Source of the DNA: Pseudomonas sp. RIT623
GTDB taxonomy: Bacteria > Pseudomonadota > Gammaproteobacteria > Pseudomonadales > Pseudomonadaceae
Direction of reading: 5' to 3'
DNA length: 64,000 nucleotides
Assembly: GCF_004519305.1 (NCBI RefSeq)
Contig: NZ_SOZA01000002.1
Coordinates: 1 to 64,000, forward strand
Numbering within the stretch: the first letter of the stretch is position 1; every line of letters starts with the position of its first letter. This document shows, in pieces, positions 30,992-40,326 of the stretch. The translations under genes and the position numbers were made by a program. Below the pieces are notes generated by a model. That model was not told the DNA's origin. It was given only the letters and a program-made list of their open reading frames with translations, and made no database searches.

Positions 30992-31690
30992 ATGAGCAAC
31001 GTCGACCACGCCGAAATCGCCAAGTTCGAAGCCCTGGCCCACCGCTGGTGGGACCGCGAGAGCGAGTTCAAGCCGCTGCACGACATCAACCCGCTGCGGG
31101 TCAACTGGATTGACGAGCGCGTCGGCCTGGCCGGCAAGAAGGTGCTGGACGTCGGCTGCGGCGGCGGCATCCTCAGCGAGGCGATGGCCCAGCGTGGCGC
31201 CACCGTCACCGGCATCGACATGGGCGAGGCACCGCTGGCGGTGGCCCAGTTGCACCAGCTGGAGTCCGGCGTTGCGGTGGAATACCGGCAGATCACCGCC
31301 GAAGCCCTGGCCGAAGAGATGCCCGGCCAGTTCGACGTGGTCACCTGCCTGGAAATGCTCGAGCACGTACCCGACCCTTCCTCGGTGATTCGCGCCTGCT
31401 ATCGCATGGTCAAGCCCGGCGGCCAGGTGTTCTTCTCGACCATCAACCGCAACCCCAAGGCCTACCTGCTGGCGATCATCGGCGCCGAATACGTGCTGAA
31501 GATGCTGCCGCGCGGCACCCACGACTTCAAGAAGTTCATCCGCCCCTCCGAGCTGGGCGCCTGGAGCCGTGCCGCAGGCCTCGAGGTCAAGGACATCATC
31601 GGCCTGACCTACAACCCGCTGACCAAGCACTACAAGCTGTGCAACGACGTCGACGTCAACTACATGATCCAGACCCTGCGCGAGGAATGA
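30992..31690 (+). CDS. ubiG: Ubiquinone biosynthesis O-methyltransferase UbiG
   Basis: UbiG methylates the two hydroxyl groups formed in ubiquinone synthesis using S-adenosylmethionine. The 232-residue protein has [20 protein letters not shown], the SAM motif [14 protein letters not shown] at about residues 51-64, and [19 protein letters not shown] precedes the ATG. It is the first of a plus-strand pair with mupP, whose start lies just after or within its stop. Confidence 0.97.
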   Translation: MSNVDHAEIAKFEALAHRWWDRESEFKPLHDINPLRVNWIDERVGLAGKKVLDVGCGGGILSEAMAQRGATVTGIDMGEAPLAVAQLHQLESGVAVEYRQITAEALAEEMPGQFDVVTCLEMLEHVPDPSSVIRACYRMVKPGGQVFFSTINRNPKAYLLAIIGAEYVLKMLPRGTHDFKKFIRPSELGAWSRAAGLEVKDIIGLTYNPLTKHYKLCNDVDVNYMIQTLREE

Positions 31691-31692
31691 GC

Positions 31693-32364
31693 ATGCGCCT
31701 GCGAGCAGTACTCTTCGACATGGACGGCACCCTGCTGGACACGGCGCCGGACTTCATCGCCATCTGCCAGGCGATGCTCGCCGATCGCGGCCTGCCAGCC
31801 ATCGACGACGCGCGCATCCGCGAGGTGATTTCCGGCGGTGCCCGGGCGATGGTCGCCGCGACCTTCGCCATGGACCCCGAGGCCGAAGGTTTCGAGGCCC
31901 TGCGCCTGGAATTCCTCGAGCGCTACCAGCGCGACTGCGCGGTGCACAGCAAGCTGTTCGACGGCATGCCGGAGCTGCTCGCCGACATCGAGAAAGGCAA
32001 CCTGCTATGGGGCGTGGTCACCAACAAGCCTGTGCGCTTCGCCGAGCCGATCATGCAACGCCTGGGCCTGGCCGAGCGCTCGGCGCTGCTGATCTGCCCG
32101 GACCACGTGAAGAACAGCAAGCCCGACCCCGAGCCGCTGATCCTGGCGTGCAAGACCCTCGACCTGGACCCGGCCAGCGTCTTGTTCGTCGGTGACGACC
32201 TGCGCGATATCGAGTCCGGCCGCGATGCCGGCACCCGCACCGCCGCGGTGCGCTATGGCTACATTCATCCCGAGGACAACCCCAACCACTGGGGCGCCGA
32301 CGTGGTGGTGGACCACCCGCTGGAACTGCGCAAGGTGATCGACAGCGCACTGTGCGGCTGCTGA
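31693..32364 (+). CDS. mupP: N-acetylmuramic acid 6-phosphate phosphatase MupP (HAD family)
   Basis: The 223-residue HAD phosphatase has the nucleophile motif [15 protein letters not shown], then GVVTNKP (motif II) and KPDPEPL with [16 protein letters not shown] (motifs III and IV). MupP acts in the Pseudomonas peptidoglycan recycling route that bypasses UDP-MurNAc de novo synthesis and confers intrinsic fosfomycin tolerance; older annotations call it phosphoglycolate phosphatase. Position next to ubiG is the same as in P. putida KT2440. I prefer ATG 31693, six bases after GAGGA; ATG 31687 overlaps the ubiG stop. Confidence 0.9.
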   Translation: MRLRAVLFDMDGTLLDTAPDFIAICQAMLADRGLPAIDDARIREVISGGARAMVAATFAMDPEAEGFEALRLEFLERYQRDCAVHSKLFDGMPELLADIEKGNLLWGVVTNKPVRFAEPIMQRLGLAERSALLICPDHVKNSKPDPEPLILACKTLDLDPASVLFVGDDLRDIESGRDAGTRTAAVRYGYIHPEDNPNHWGADVVVDHPLELRKVIDSALCGC

Positions 32365-32367
32365 TTT

Positions 32368-32460
32368 CAAGTCGCAAGCGTCAAGCTGCAAGCCTCAAGA
32401 AAGAGCAGCTCCAACACTGATACGCTTTCTCTTGTAGCTTGCCGCTTGTAGCTTGCAGCT
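32368..32460. repeat. CAAGC-rich imperfect inverted repeat, copy 1
   Basis: Iterated CAAGC/TGCAAGC units on the left and GCTTG/GTAGCTTG units on the right form an imperfect palindrome. The perfect core AGCTGCAAGC (32384-32393) pairs with GCTTGCAGCT (32451-32460). It fills the gap between mupP and the YciK gene. A related element is at 36646-36726. Confidence 0.75.
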
Positions 32461-32479
32461 CATATCCAAGGACAGACCT

Positions 32480-33220
32480 ATGTTCGACTACACCGCCCGC
32501 CCCGACCTGCTCAAGGGTCGGGTCATCCTGGTCACCGGCGCCGGCCGCGGCATCGGCGCCGCCGCCGCCAAGGCCTACGCCGCCCTCGGCGCCACCGTGC
32601 TGCTGCTGGGCAAGACCGAGGCCAACCTCAATGAGGTCTACGACCAGATCGAGGCCGCCGGCCACCCGCAGCCGGTGGTGATCCCGTTCAACCTGGAAAC
32701 CGCCCTGCCCCACCAGTACGACGAGCTGGCGGTGATGATCGAGGAGCAGTTCGGGCGCCTAGACGGGCTGCTCAACAACGCCTCGATCATTGGCCCGCGC
32801 ACGCCGCTGGAGCAGCTGTCGGGCGACAACTTCATGCGCGTGATGCACATCAACGTCGATGCCACCTTCATGCTCACCAGCACCTTGCTACCGCTGCTCA
32901 AGCTGTCGGAAGACGCCTCGGTGGTGTTCACCTCCAGCAGCGTCGGCCGCAAGGGCCGGGCCTACTGGGGCGCCTATGGCGTGTCGAAGTTCGCCACCGA
33001 GGGCCTGATGCAGACTCTCGCCGACGAACTCGAAGGCGTGGCGCCGGTGCGCTCCAACAGCATCAACCCGGGCGCCACGCGCACCGCGATGCGCGCCCAG
33101 GCGTACCCGAGCGAGAACCCGCAGAACAACCCGCTGCCCGAAGAGATCATGCCGGTGTACCTGTACCTGATGGGGCCGGACAGCAAGGGTGTGAACGGGC
33201 AGGCGCTGAACGCACAGTAA
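32480..33220 (+). CDS. YciK-family short-chain oxidoreductase
   Basis: The 246-residue SDR protein has the cofactor motif TGAGRGIGAAAAKAYA at about residues 19-34, NNASI, a Ser-Ser-Ser catalytic serine region (FTSSSVGRKGRAYWGAYGVSK) and the YGVSK Tyr-Lys pair. It matches E. coli YciK, whose substrate is unknown. ATG 32480 has AAGGA upstream. It follows mupP across a CAAGC-type repeat and ends near a strong bidirectional hairpin. Confidence 0.9.
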   Translation: MFDYTARPDLLKGRVILVTGAGRGIGAAAAKAYAALGATVLLLGKTEANLNEVYDQIEAAGHPQPVVIPFNLETALPHQYDELAVMIEEQFGRLDGLLNNASIIGPRTPLEQLSGDNFMRVMHINVDATFMLTSTLLPLLKLSEDASVVFTSSSVGRKGRAYWGAYGVSKFATEGLMQTLADELEGVAPVRSNSINPGATRTAMRAQAYPSENPQNNPLPEEIMPVYLYLMGPDSKGVNGQALNAQ

Positions 33221-33225
33221 CGCCC

Positions 33226-33281
33226 CATTCGCCGACAAGCCGGCGCCTACGCAACCCTGTAGGCGCCGGCTCGCCGGCGAA
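33226..33281. repeat. REP-type palindrome acting as a likely bidirectional terminator
   Basis: The 13-bp arms AGCCGGCGCCTAC (33238-33250) and GTAGGCGCCGGCT (33259-33271) pair perfectly around an eight-base loop, flanked by CGCCGGCGA-type sequence. It lies between the convergent ends of the YciK gene and the TenA-like gene, where it could stop transcription both ways. Confidence 0.8.
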
Positions 33282-33286
33282 CCGCC

Positions 33287-34072
33287 TCAGCCCGCCGCCA
33301 GTGCCGGGCGCAGCCGCCCTGGCTGACGCCCTTCAAGCTGCATGCAGCGTTCCAGGAACAGGAACATGCAGTCGTAGCTCTTGCAGATCGCCCGACGCAG
33401 CTCGGTCCGCAGCCCCAGCGTGGGGTTCTCGCCCGCCAGGGTACAGATGATCTCCAGCGCCTCCCACGGATGAGCATCGTCGTACTGGGCGTGCATCTTC
33501 AGCCACTTCATCGCGCGCTTGCGGGTATCCTCGGGGAAGCCCTGGGCGTAGGTGTCATCGGCGCAGACCACCGCCGACCATTCGCCGGTCGCCCCTTCGA
33601 TGGCATAGTTGGTGGCCGCCATGGCGATGGCCAGCGACTCGGTGGCGCATACGCGCCAGCACCAGTCGTTAAGGCCGTTGAGCTCCGGCGGCACCTCCTG
33701 GGCCTGCAACTCGTGCAGGTGGATGCCATGGGCCTGGCACCAGTGCACCCAGTAGTCGGCGTGGTTGAGCTCGACGCGGATGTTGCGCATCAGCCAGCGT
33801 CGTGCCATGTCCTCGCCCGGGTGGCGGGCATAGCGGGTCTTGGTGAGGTTATGGGCCATGTACAAGGAGAATTGCTCGACCACCGGCCAGCCCCCGATCA
33901 GGTACTGGCGTATGGTCGACTGCTTGAGCTGGCCATCACGCAGACGCTGGTAGAACTCATGCTCCACCACGCGGCGCTTGCTCTGGCGACAATCCTCGAT
34001 AAGTTGCTGGGCCCAATCTGGATAACTGGCCGGATCCATCAATGGTCCGATCCGTACGAACGCGTCAATCAC
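33287..34072 (-). CDS. PqqC/TenA-like heme-oxygenase-fold protein
   Basis: The 261-residue protein belongs to the TenA/PqqC-like family: WAQQLIEDCRQSKRRVVEHEFYQRLRDG near the start and repeated His/Glu residues (HEFY, NHADYWVHWCQAHG, ATESLAIAMAATNYAIEGATGEW) that line the helical pocket. Some relatives bind iron and others are thiaminases; function here is unknown. The start is GTG 34072, with AAGGAG seven bases upstream. It is followed downstream by the shared terminator with yciK and lies just after the GGDEF-EAL gene on the same strand. Confidence 0.82.
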   Translation of the reverse strand: MIDAFVRIGPLMDPASYPDWAQQLIEDCRQSKRRVVEHEFYQRLRDGQLKQSTIRQYLIGGWPVVEQFSLYMAHNLTKTRYARHPGEDMARRWLMRNIRVELNHADYWVHWCQAHGIHLHELQAQEVPPELNGLNDWCWRVCATESLAIAMAATNYAIEGATGEWSAVVCADDTYAQGFPEDTRKRAMKWLKMHAQYDDAHPWEALEIICTLAGENPTLGLRTELRRAICKSYDCMFLFLERCMQLEGRQPGRLRPALAAG

Positions 34073-34110
34073 TGTCAGCTCCTTGATTCCCTGTGATTTC
34101 CGGGCGTTGT

Positions 34111-36567
34111 TCAGCGAAAGGTCCCCGGTGCCCGGTGCAAAAGGGGCCTCGCGGCAATCCGTTGGCGCTGCAGGCTGTCGCAGGTGAAGACCTGCGGGCG
34201 TTCGATGAGGTATCCCTGGGCGTAGTCCACGCCGATCTCTTGCAAAGCCTGCTCGATCAACGGCGTTTCAACGAACTCGGCGATGGTCCGCTTACCCATG
34301 ACGTGGCCGATGTGGTTGATCACTTCGACCATCGCCCGGTTGATCGGGTCGTCGAGCATGTCCTTGACGAAACTTCCGTCGATCTTCAGGAAGTCTACAG
34401 GCAAATGCTTCAAATAGGCGAATGACGACATCCCGGCGCAGAAGTCGTCGAGCGAGAAACGACAGCCCAATCCCTTCAATTCATTGATGAAGCGAATCGC
34501 GCTGCCAAGATTGGCGATAGCGCTGGTTTCGGTAATTTCGAAGCAGATCAACCGCGGCGGGATATCGAACTCGCCAAACAGCCGCTGCAGGTACTCGAGG
34601 AACTTGTCGTCGCCGATGCTCGAACCCGACAAATTGATCGCGCACATTGCCAGCGGCCCTGCGCGGCCTTCATCCAGGCACTGACGGATGGTCTGGAACA
34701 CGTTGCGCACCACCCAGCGGTCGAGGGCAGTCATCAGGCCGTAGCGCTCGGCCGCCGGAATGAAGCTGTCGGGGAGGATGGTGCGCCCGCTTTCGTCGTG
34801 CAGGCGCAGCAGGATCTCGATATGGCCGGGCCCTTCGTGCAACTGCAACGGCGCGATCTCCTGGGCGTAGAGGCAGAAACGGTTCTCCTCGAGCGCCACA
34901 TGCAGGCGCTGGATCCAGGCCATTTCACCGAAGCGCATGGACAGCTCGCTGTCGTCGGCGTGGTACACCTGCACGCGGTTACGCCCCTTCTCCTTGGCCA
35001 TGTAGCAGGCCATGTCGGCGGCCCGCAGCGACGCCTCCAGGGTGGTCGGCACCTGGGCGATGTGCACCAGGCCGATACTGACGGTGGTGACGAAAGGCCG
35101 CCCCTTCCAGACGAAATGCAGGCTCTGCACCGCCTGACGCAACTGCTCGGCGATGCGCTCGGCTTGCTCCGACGGGCAGTTTTCCAGCAGCACGCCAAAC
35201 TCGTCGCCGCCCAGCCGGGCCAAGGTGTCGCCTTCGCGCAAGCCCGACTGCAATACCGCGCAGATGTGTCGCAGCAGCTCGTCGCCAGCAGCATGGCCGC
35301 TGGTGTCGTTGACCAGCTTGAACTGATCGAGGTCGAGAAACATCAGCGAATGGCGCCCGGCCTGGCGCGCCAGGCCGTTGAGCGCCAGCTCCAGGCGGTA
35401 TTCGAACTCGCGACGGTTGGCCAGGCCGGTGAGCGCGTCATGGGTGGCCTGCCAGGACAGGTTGGCGATGTACTGGCGCTCCTGGGTCATGTCGTGCAGC
35501 ACCACGACGATACCACTGAGCTGCCCTTCGGTGAGGATCGGCGAGCCGACCAGGTTCACCGATACCGTGCTGCCGTCCAGGCGCTGGATCAGCCGGGCAT
35601 GCTCGGCGCCGCCCTTGAGGCTGCCACTGCGCACCTGCTCGACCAGGGTGTGGCCGTCCTTCTCGGCGTTTTCATCGAGCAGGCTGAACAACGCCGCCAA
35701 CGGCAAGCCCTGGGCCTGAGCCGCCTGCCAGTGGGTCAATTGCTCGGCGGCAGGGTTCATGTAGGCGATACAGCCATCGACATCGGTGGTGATCACCGCA
35801 TCGCCGATCGATTCGAGGGTCACCTGGGCGCGCTCCTTTTCCGCCTGCAGCGCGCTGGCGAATGCCTGGCGCTGGGCCAGCAGCTTGCTCGAACGCAACC
35901 AGGCCATGGCAATGAGGAACAGTGCGGTAGCCAGGTTGGTGATCATCAGCACCTTGAGCAGCATCCGCGAGCCTTCGCCCAGGGCATCGCTGAACGCCTT
36001 GGCCGCGGGCGTCACCCCATCGTTGATGACCACGATGCGCGCCCGCCAGTTGGCCACCTGGCGCGCGTCGACCGCGCCGGTGGCGAAGCCTGCGCGCATC
36101 TCGTCGGCCAGCCTATCGAGCTGGCGCAGGTAGTCGTCGCCGATATCCCAGTAATGAATGGCGGTTTCCATGTAGCTGATATGGCGGAAGTTGCGGTAGA
36201 ACCAGATGATCCGGGCGACATCGTCGGGATGGTTGCCGCCCTGCAGGATGCCGCGACGGGCGGCCGCCAGGTCCGGCTCGGGGCGGTCCAGGGCCAGGCG
36301 CAGGTCGAAATCGCCCTGGGGCACGAGGATGGCGCGGCGGTAGCGGGCGTAGGTCAGCGGGTCGCGGTCATCGGCATAGAGGTTGAGGTAATAGATGGCG
36401 TCTTTCTGCGCCTTGGACCACAGGCTTTCGCCCGCCACATAGGCGCGCACGGCGGACAACGCGTAGAGACTCAGGCTGCCCAGCAGTACCTGGAACAGCA
36501 CAACGGCGACGAAGGGCCAGATGATACCCAGCAGCCTTGGCGCTTCGAGAGTCCGATTTCCCTTCAT
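34111..36567 (-). CDS. Membrane sensor with PAS, GGDEF and EAL domains
   Basis: The 818-residue protein has a membrane segment at 14-40, a periplasmic stretch, a second segment at about 203-224, a PAS domain at 245-365, GGDEF at about 370-540 and EAL at about 555-800. The GGDEF motif (453-457) is exact, and an RxxD inhibitory site (444-447) lies five residues before it, so diguanylate cyclase activity with product feedback is likely. The EAL signature reads EIL (584-586), with the glutamate kept; FEITET, SLDDFCAG and KIDGSF are also present. Phosphodiesterase activity is therefore possible. No obvious partner lies beside it. Confidence 0.93.
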   Translation of the reverse strand: MKGNRTLEAPRLLGIIWPFVAVVLFQVLLGSLSLYALSAVRAYVAGESLWSKAQKDAIYYLNLYADDRDPLTYARYRRAILVPQGDFDLRLALDRPEPDLAAARRGILQGGNHPDDVARIIWFYRNFRHISYMETAIHYWDIGDDYLRQLDRLADEMRAGFATGAVDARQVANWRARIVVINDGVTPAAKAFSDALGEGSRMLLKVLMITNLATALFLIAMAWLRSSKLLAQRQAFASALQAEKERAQVTLESIGDAVITTDVDGCIAYMNPAAEQLTHWQAAQAQGLPLAALFSLLDENAEKDGHTLVEQVRSGSLKGGAEHARLIQRLDGSTVSVNLVGSPILTEGQLSGIVVVLHDMTQERQYIANLSWQATHDALTGLANRREFEYRLELALNGLARQAGRHSLMFLDLDQFKLVNDTSGHAAGDELLRHICAVLQSGLREGDTLARLGGDEFGVLLENCPSEQAERIAEQLRQAVQSLHFVWKGRPFVTTVSIGLVHIAQVPTTLEASLRAADMACYMAKEKGRNRVQVYHADDSELSMRFGEMAWIQRLHVALEENRFCLYAQEIAPLQLHEGPGHIEILLRLHDESGRTILPDSFIPAAERYGLMTALDRWVVRNVFQTIRQCLDEGRAGPLAMCAINLSGSSIGDDKFLEYLQRLFGEFDIPPRLICFEITETSAIANLGSAIRFINELKGLGCRFSLDDFCAGMSSFAYLKHLPVDFLKIDGSFVKDMLDDPINRAMVEVINHIGHVMGKRTIAEFVETPLIEQALQEIGVDYAQGYLIERPQVFTCDSLQRQRIAARPLLHRAPGTFR

Positions 36568-36645
36568 GTAATCCCTGTCACGGCGGCAGATAAGGCACGA
36601 ATCGACCTAGACAAAGCACAGCGTAGGCCATTTGCCATGAAGGAG

Positions 36646-36726
36646 CGACAAGCGACAAGCCCCAAGCGGCAAGAAAAGTGCGCTGACTTCAACTTGCCGC
36701 TTGCAGCTCGAAGCTTGAGGCAGCTT
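36646..36726. repeat. CAAGC-rich imperfect inverted repeat, copy 2
   Basis: Iterated GACAAGC/CAAGCGGCAAG on the left and CTTGCCGCTTGCAGCT on the right form an imperfect hairpin; AAGCGGCAAG (36664-36673) pairs with CTTGCCGCTT (36693-36702). It begins two bases after the ABC exporter stop and may act as its terminator. It is related to the copy at 32368-32460. Confidence 0.75.
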
Positions 36727-36727
36727 T

Positions 36728-38560
36728 TCAGGTTTGCTGCAGGTGACCGTAAAGCTTGGCGTAAAGCCCGCCCTCGGCGATCAGTTGCTGATGGTCGCCG
36801 TCCTCGGCCACATGGCCGCCATCGAACACCAGCACGCGGTCTGCCTGCTTCACCGCCGACAGCCGGTGGGCGATGATCAGCGTGGTACGGCCACTGAGGA
36901 AGCGCGCCAGGGCCTGGTGCAGGTTGTACTCGGTGGCGGCATCCAGCGCCGAGGTCGCCTCGTCGAGGATCACCACCTTTGGCTCGGCCAGCACCATCCT
37001 GGCGATCGCCAGGCGCTGGCGCTGGCCACCGGACAGGCGCACGCCGGAGCGCCCGACCACGCTGTCCAGGCCCTGGGGCAGCGCGGCGATGGTGGCGTCC
37101 AGCTGGGCGATGCGTAGCGCCTGCCAGCAGGCGTCGTCGCTGCAGTCACGACCCATGGCCAGGTTGGCGCGCACGCTGTCGTTGAACAGCGACGGCTGCT
37201 GCAGCACCACCGCGACATTTTCGCGCAGGGTCTCCAGGCCGATCTCCTGCAGGCTGGCGCCACCGAAGCGGATGGTCCCGGCCTGGGCGCCATACAGACC
37301 CAGCAGCAACTGCACCAGGGTGCTCTTGCCACCGCCACTGGCACCGACGATGGCGACCTTCTCGCCCGGCGCGATAGTCAGGTTGAGTTGGTCGAGCACC
37401 GGCTCGTCGGCATAGGCGAAACGCAGGTCGCGCACCTCGATACCGACCGTGGCGCGCCCGGCGAACGGGTCGGCGGCCGCCGGATACTGCGGTTCGTCGG
37501 CCCGCGCCAGCAGCTCGTTCAAGCGGCTCAGCGCGCCGCCGGCGGCGTAGTAGGCATATTGCAGGTTGAGCAACTGCTCCACCGGGCCGATCATGAACCA
37601 CAAGTAGCTGAACACCGCGAGCATCTGGCCGATGGACAGGTCGGAGAACAGCACGGTGAGCATGGCCGCGGCGCGGAAGATATCGATACCGAACTGGAAC
37701 AACAGCCCGCTGGCACGACCACTGGCGTCGCTCTTCCACTGCGAAGCCACCGCGAAATCGCGCACTTCCCGGGCCCGCAGCCCCAGGCGCCCGAGGAAAT
37801 AACCCTGGCGGTTGCTGGCGCGGATTTCCTGGATTGCATCCAGGGTTTCCGACAATGCCTGGGTGAACCGCGCGGTGCTGTCGTTCTCGAGCTTTTTCAG
37901 GTGCTTGACGCGCTTGCCCAACTGCACGGTGAAGTAGATCACCAGCGGGTTGAACAGCAGGATCAGCAGCGCCAGCTGCCAATGCATCCAGATCAGAATC
38001 GCAGCGGTGCCGGTAAGGGTGAGCACCGCCACCAGGAAGCGGCTGAGGGTCTCACCGACGAACTTGTCGAGCGTGTCCAGGTCGGTGACCAGGTGAGTGG
38101 TCACCGTGCCACTGCCCAGGCTTTCGTATTCCTTGAGGGAAATGCGCTTGAGTCGCTCGATCAGGCGGATGCGCAAGCGGTAGACGATATCCTTGGCCAA
38201 ACCGGCGAACAGCTTGGCCTGCACCACGTTGAACGCCAGCGCGGCCAGGCGCAGACCCAGGGTGGCGCACAGCATCAGGCCGATATAGCCCGCCGCCACC
38301 TGCCAGCCCGCGGGCAGGAAATTGTTCATCCACTGCAGCGCGGTGTCGCCATGGCCGAGCAGCACTTCGTCGACCAGCAGCGGCAGCAGCAACGGGATCG
38401 GTACGCTGCACAGGGCGGCGAGCACGGCCACCAGGTTGGCGGTCCACAGGGCTTTTTTGTGGTGCAGGGCCAGGCGGCGGATCTCCACCCAGCTCAGGCG
38501 ATCGGGCACAGCGGGGGACTTCCCTGGCGCAGGGTCTGGCGACCCGGGCAGATCAAGCAC
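36728..38560 (-). CDS. ABC exporter, fused permease and ATPase
   Basis: The protein has an N-terminal six-segment transmembrane domain (about residues 30-310) and a C-terminal ATPase with Walker A GASGGGKSTLV, signature LSGGQRQRLAIARM and Walker B VVILDEATSALD. This is the half-transporter layout of MsbA/McjD-like exporters that work as homodimers. Substrate unknown. The start is uncertain: GTG 38560 gives 610 residues and overlaps the upstream DsbA-like gene by eight bases, suggesting coupling; GTG 38509 is an alternative. The frame is open to 38623. Confidence 0.88.
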   Translation of the reverse strand: MLDLPGSPDPAPGKSPAVPDRLSWVEIRRLALHHKKALWTANLVAVLAALCSVPIPLLLPLLVDEVLLGHGDTALQWMNNFLPAGWQVAAGYIGLMLCATLGLRLAALAFNVVQAKLFAGLAKDIVYRLRIRLIERLKRISLKEYESLGSGTVTTHLVTDLDTLDKFVGETLSRFLVAVLTLTGTAAILIWMHWQLALLILLFNPLVIYFTVQLGKRVKHLKKLENDSTARFTQALSETLDAIQEIRASNRQGYFLGRLGLRAREVRDFAVASQWKSDASGRASGLLFQFGIDIFRAAAMLTVLFSDLSIGQMLAVFSYLWFMIGPVEQLLNLQYAYYAAGGALSRLNELLARADEPQYPAAADPFAGRATVGIEVRDLRFAYADEPVLDQLNLTIAPGEKVAIVGASGGGKSTLVQLLLGLYGAQAGTIRFGGASLQEIGLETLRENVAVVLQQPSLFNDSVRANLAMGRDCSDDACWQALRIAQLDATIAALPQGLDSVVGRSGVRLSGGQRQRLAIARMVLAEPKVVILDEATSALDAATEYNLHQALARFLSGRTTLIIAHRLSAVKQADRVLVFDGGHVAEDGDHQQLIAEGGLYAKLYGHLQQT

Positions 38561-39185
38561 AGGCGGCCTGCTGCAGCCAGCGGCCGAGCAAGGGTTGCAG
38601 GCTGTCCAGCGGCTGGTAGCCATTGGTCAGCAGGGCCAGTTGGCCATTGCGCTCGGCCAGCAAGGTGGGGAAGCCGGCGATGCCCAGGTCCTGCACCCAG
38701 GCGAAATCGGCACTGGTGGCGGCGCGACTGTCGTGGCTGGCGAAATGCGCGGCGAACGAATCGCGGTCGAAGGCGGCCTGGGCGGCCAGGTCCACCAACT
38801 GCGGGGCGCGGGTGACATCCACGCCCTGCGCGTAGAACGACGCCTGGATCAGCTTGAGCAAACGCCACATACCCTGCGCGTCCATCTCGCGCGCGGTCAC
38901 CAGCGCGCGGCAGGCCGGCTCGGTGTCATAGACGAAGCCGGCGGGCATCGCCCCGTCGAAGCGGAACCCCTGCCCGGTGGCGTCATGCACGGCCTGCCAG
39001 TGCTCGAGGATGTACTTGCGCGTCGAGGCGTCCAAGGCGCTGCCACCGCTGCGCAGGCCACCCGGCACCAGACGGGTCTCGACCCCGGCCGCACGGGCCT
39101 GGGCGATCAGCGCCTCGGCTACCGGGGCGAAACCCCAGCACCAGGAGCACATCGGGTCCATCACATAGAGCAGGCGTGCGGACAT
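38553..39185 (-). CDS. DsbA-family (FrnE-like) thioredoxin-fold protein
   Basis: The 210-residue protein begins SARLLYVMDPMCSWCWGF, with a CSWC redox motif at about residues 13-16 and the helical insert of the FrnE/DsbA group (RKYILEHWQAVHDATGQGF). There is no signal peptide, so it acts in the cytoplasm. Substrate unknown. It sits between trhO (three bases apart) and the ABC exporter with overlap, so the three may form one transcript. Confidence 0.87.
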   Translation of the reverse strand: MSARLLYVMDPMCSWCWGFAPVAEALIAQARAAGVETRLVPGGLRSGGSALDASTRKYILEHWQAVHDATGQGFRFDGAMPAGFVYDTEPACRALVTAREMDAQGMWRLLKLIQASFYAQGVDVTRAPQLVDLAAQAAFDRDSFAAHFASHDSRAATSADFAWVQDLGIAGFPTLLAERNGQLALLTNGYQPLDSLQPLLGRWLQQAACA

Positions 39186-39188
39186 GCA

Positions 39189-40121
39189 TCAGGCCTCGGC
39201 TTTGTAGTTGTAACCGATCGGGTGTGGCAGGTTGCGCGCCTTGGCCAACTCGATCTGCTTCTGCCGATCCATGGCGCTGCGGCGGGTCTTCTCGCTGAGG
39301 CTGTCCCAGCAGTGTGGGCAACTCACGCCTGGCGAATAGTGCTCGGACTCGCGGTCCTTGGCATCGACCGGGTGGCGGCAGGCGTGGCACTGGTCGTACT
39401 CGCCCTCGCTGAGGTCGTGACGCACGGTGACCCGATTGTCGAACACGAAGCAGTCGCCGTCCCAGAGGCTTTCTTCCTGGGGGACTTCCTCAAAATATTT
39501 CAGCACCCCACCCTTGAGATGATAGACGGCTTCGAAGCCTTCACCGAGCATGTAGCTGGAGGCTTTTTCGCAACGGATGCCGCCGGTGCAGAACATCGCG
39601 ACCTTCTTGTGCTTGCTCGGGTCGAAGTTGGCCTTGATGTAGTCGGGGAACTCGCGGAAGGTCTCGGTCTTCGGATCGACGGCGCCCTTGAAGGTGCCGA
39701 TGGCCACTTCGTAGTCGTTGCGGGTGTCGATCAGCAACACTTCCGGGTCGCTGATCAGGGCGTTCCAGTCCTTGGGCTCGACATAGGTGCCGACGGCCTT
39801 GTTCGGGTCGACGCCGGGCACGCCCAGGGTGACGATCTCTTTCTTGAGCTTGACCTTGGTGCGGTAGAACGGCTGTTCGTCGCAGTACGACTCTTTATGG
39901 TCGACGTCCACCAAACGTGGGTCGTTGCGCAGCCAGGCCAACAGCGCGTCGATGCCTTCGCGGGTGGCCGAGACGGTGCCGTTGATACCTTCGTTGGCCA
40001 GCAGCAGGGTGCCTTTGACGCCGTTGTCGAGCATGGCCTTGAGCAGCGGCTCGCGTAGTTCGACGTAGTCTTCGAGGGTGACGAACTTGTACAGCGCCGC
40101 CACGACGATCGGTTGAGTCAT
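39189..40121 (-). CDS. trhO: tRNA uridine(34) hydroxylase TrhO (rhodanese family)
   Basis: TrhO (YceA) hydroxylates uridine 34 in certain tRNAs with oxygen, the first step to 5-methoxy- or 5-oxyacetyl-uridine. From ATG 40121 the protein has 310 residues: an N-terminal ferredoxin-like part ([31 protein letters not shown]) and a rhodanese domain with the catalytic cysteine in [15 protein letters not shown]-terminal segment carries [12 protein letters not shown] and CPHCWD, resembling a zinc site. The open frame extends to 40418 through a REP element and is not part of the gene. Confidence 0.95.
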   Translation of the reverse strand: MTQPIVVAALYKFVTLEDYVELREPLLKAMLDNGVKGTLLLANEGINGTVSATREGIDALLAWLRNDPRLVDVDHKESYCDEQPFYRTKVKLKKEIVTLGVPGVDPNKAVGTYVEPKDWNALISDPEVLLIDTRNDYEVAIGTFKGAVDPKTETFREFPDYIKANFDPSKHKKVAMFCTGGIRCEKASSYMLGEGFEAVYHLKGGVLKYFEEVPQEESLWDGDCFVFDNRVTVRHDLSEGEYDQCHACRHPVDAKDRESEHYSPGVSCPHCWDSLSEKTRRSAMDRQKQIELAKARNLPHPIGYNYKAEA

Positions 40122-40197
40122 GAAGCCGAATCTCCAGGTGGTTGCCCTCGTAAGGGGCGGACCGGGTTTGACATAAAAAGCATGGGGGCGCGTTGCG

Positions 40198-40272
40198 CCC
40201 CTTTCGCGGCACAAGGCCGCTCCTACAGGGGGAATACGTATTCCTGCAGGAGCGGCCTTGTGCCGCGAAAGG
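40198..40272. repeat. REP pair (inverted), CTCCTACAG ends inward
   Basis: Two REP units (40198-40229 and 40244-40272) lie tail to tail, with the opposite orientation to the pairs near 25214, 51230 and 62031. The small spacer is the palindrome GGAATACGTATTCC (40231-40244). It lies between trhO and the BolA-family gene. Confidence 0.85.
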
Positions 40273-40326
40273 GCCGCAACGCGGCCCCCGGATTTTGCGC
40301 AATTGTACCAGAACGACGGAAAGGAT

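Noticed and set aside
30992..32364. mupP as phosphoglycolate phosphatase (gph)
   Set aside because: HAD motifs alone would allow it, but the ubiG-linked gene in P. putida has been shown to be the MurNAc-6-phosphate phosphatase.
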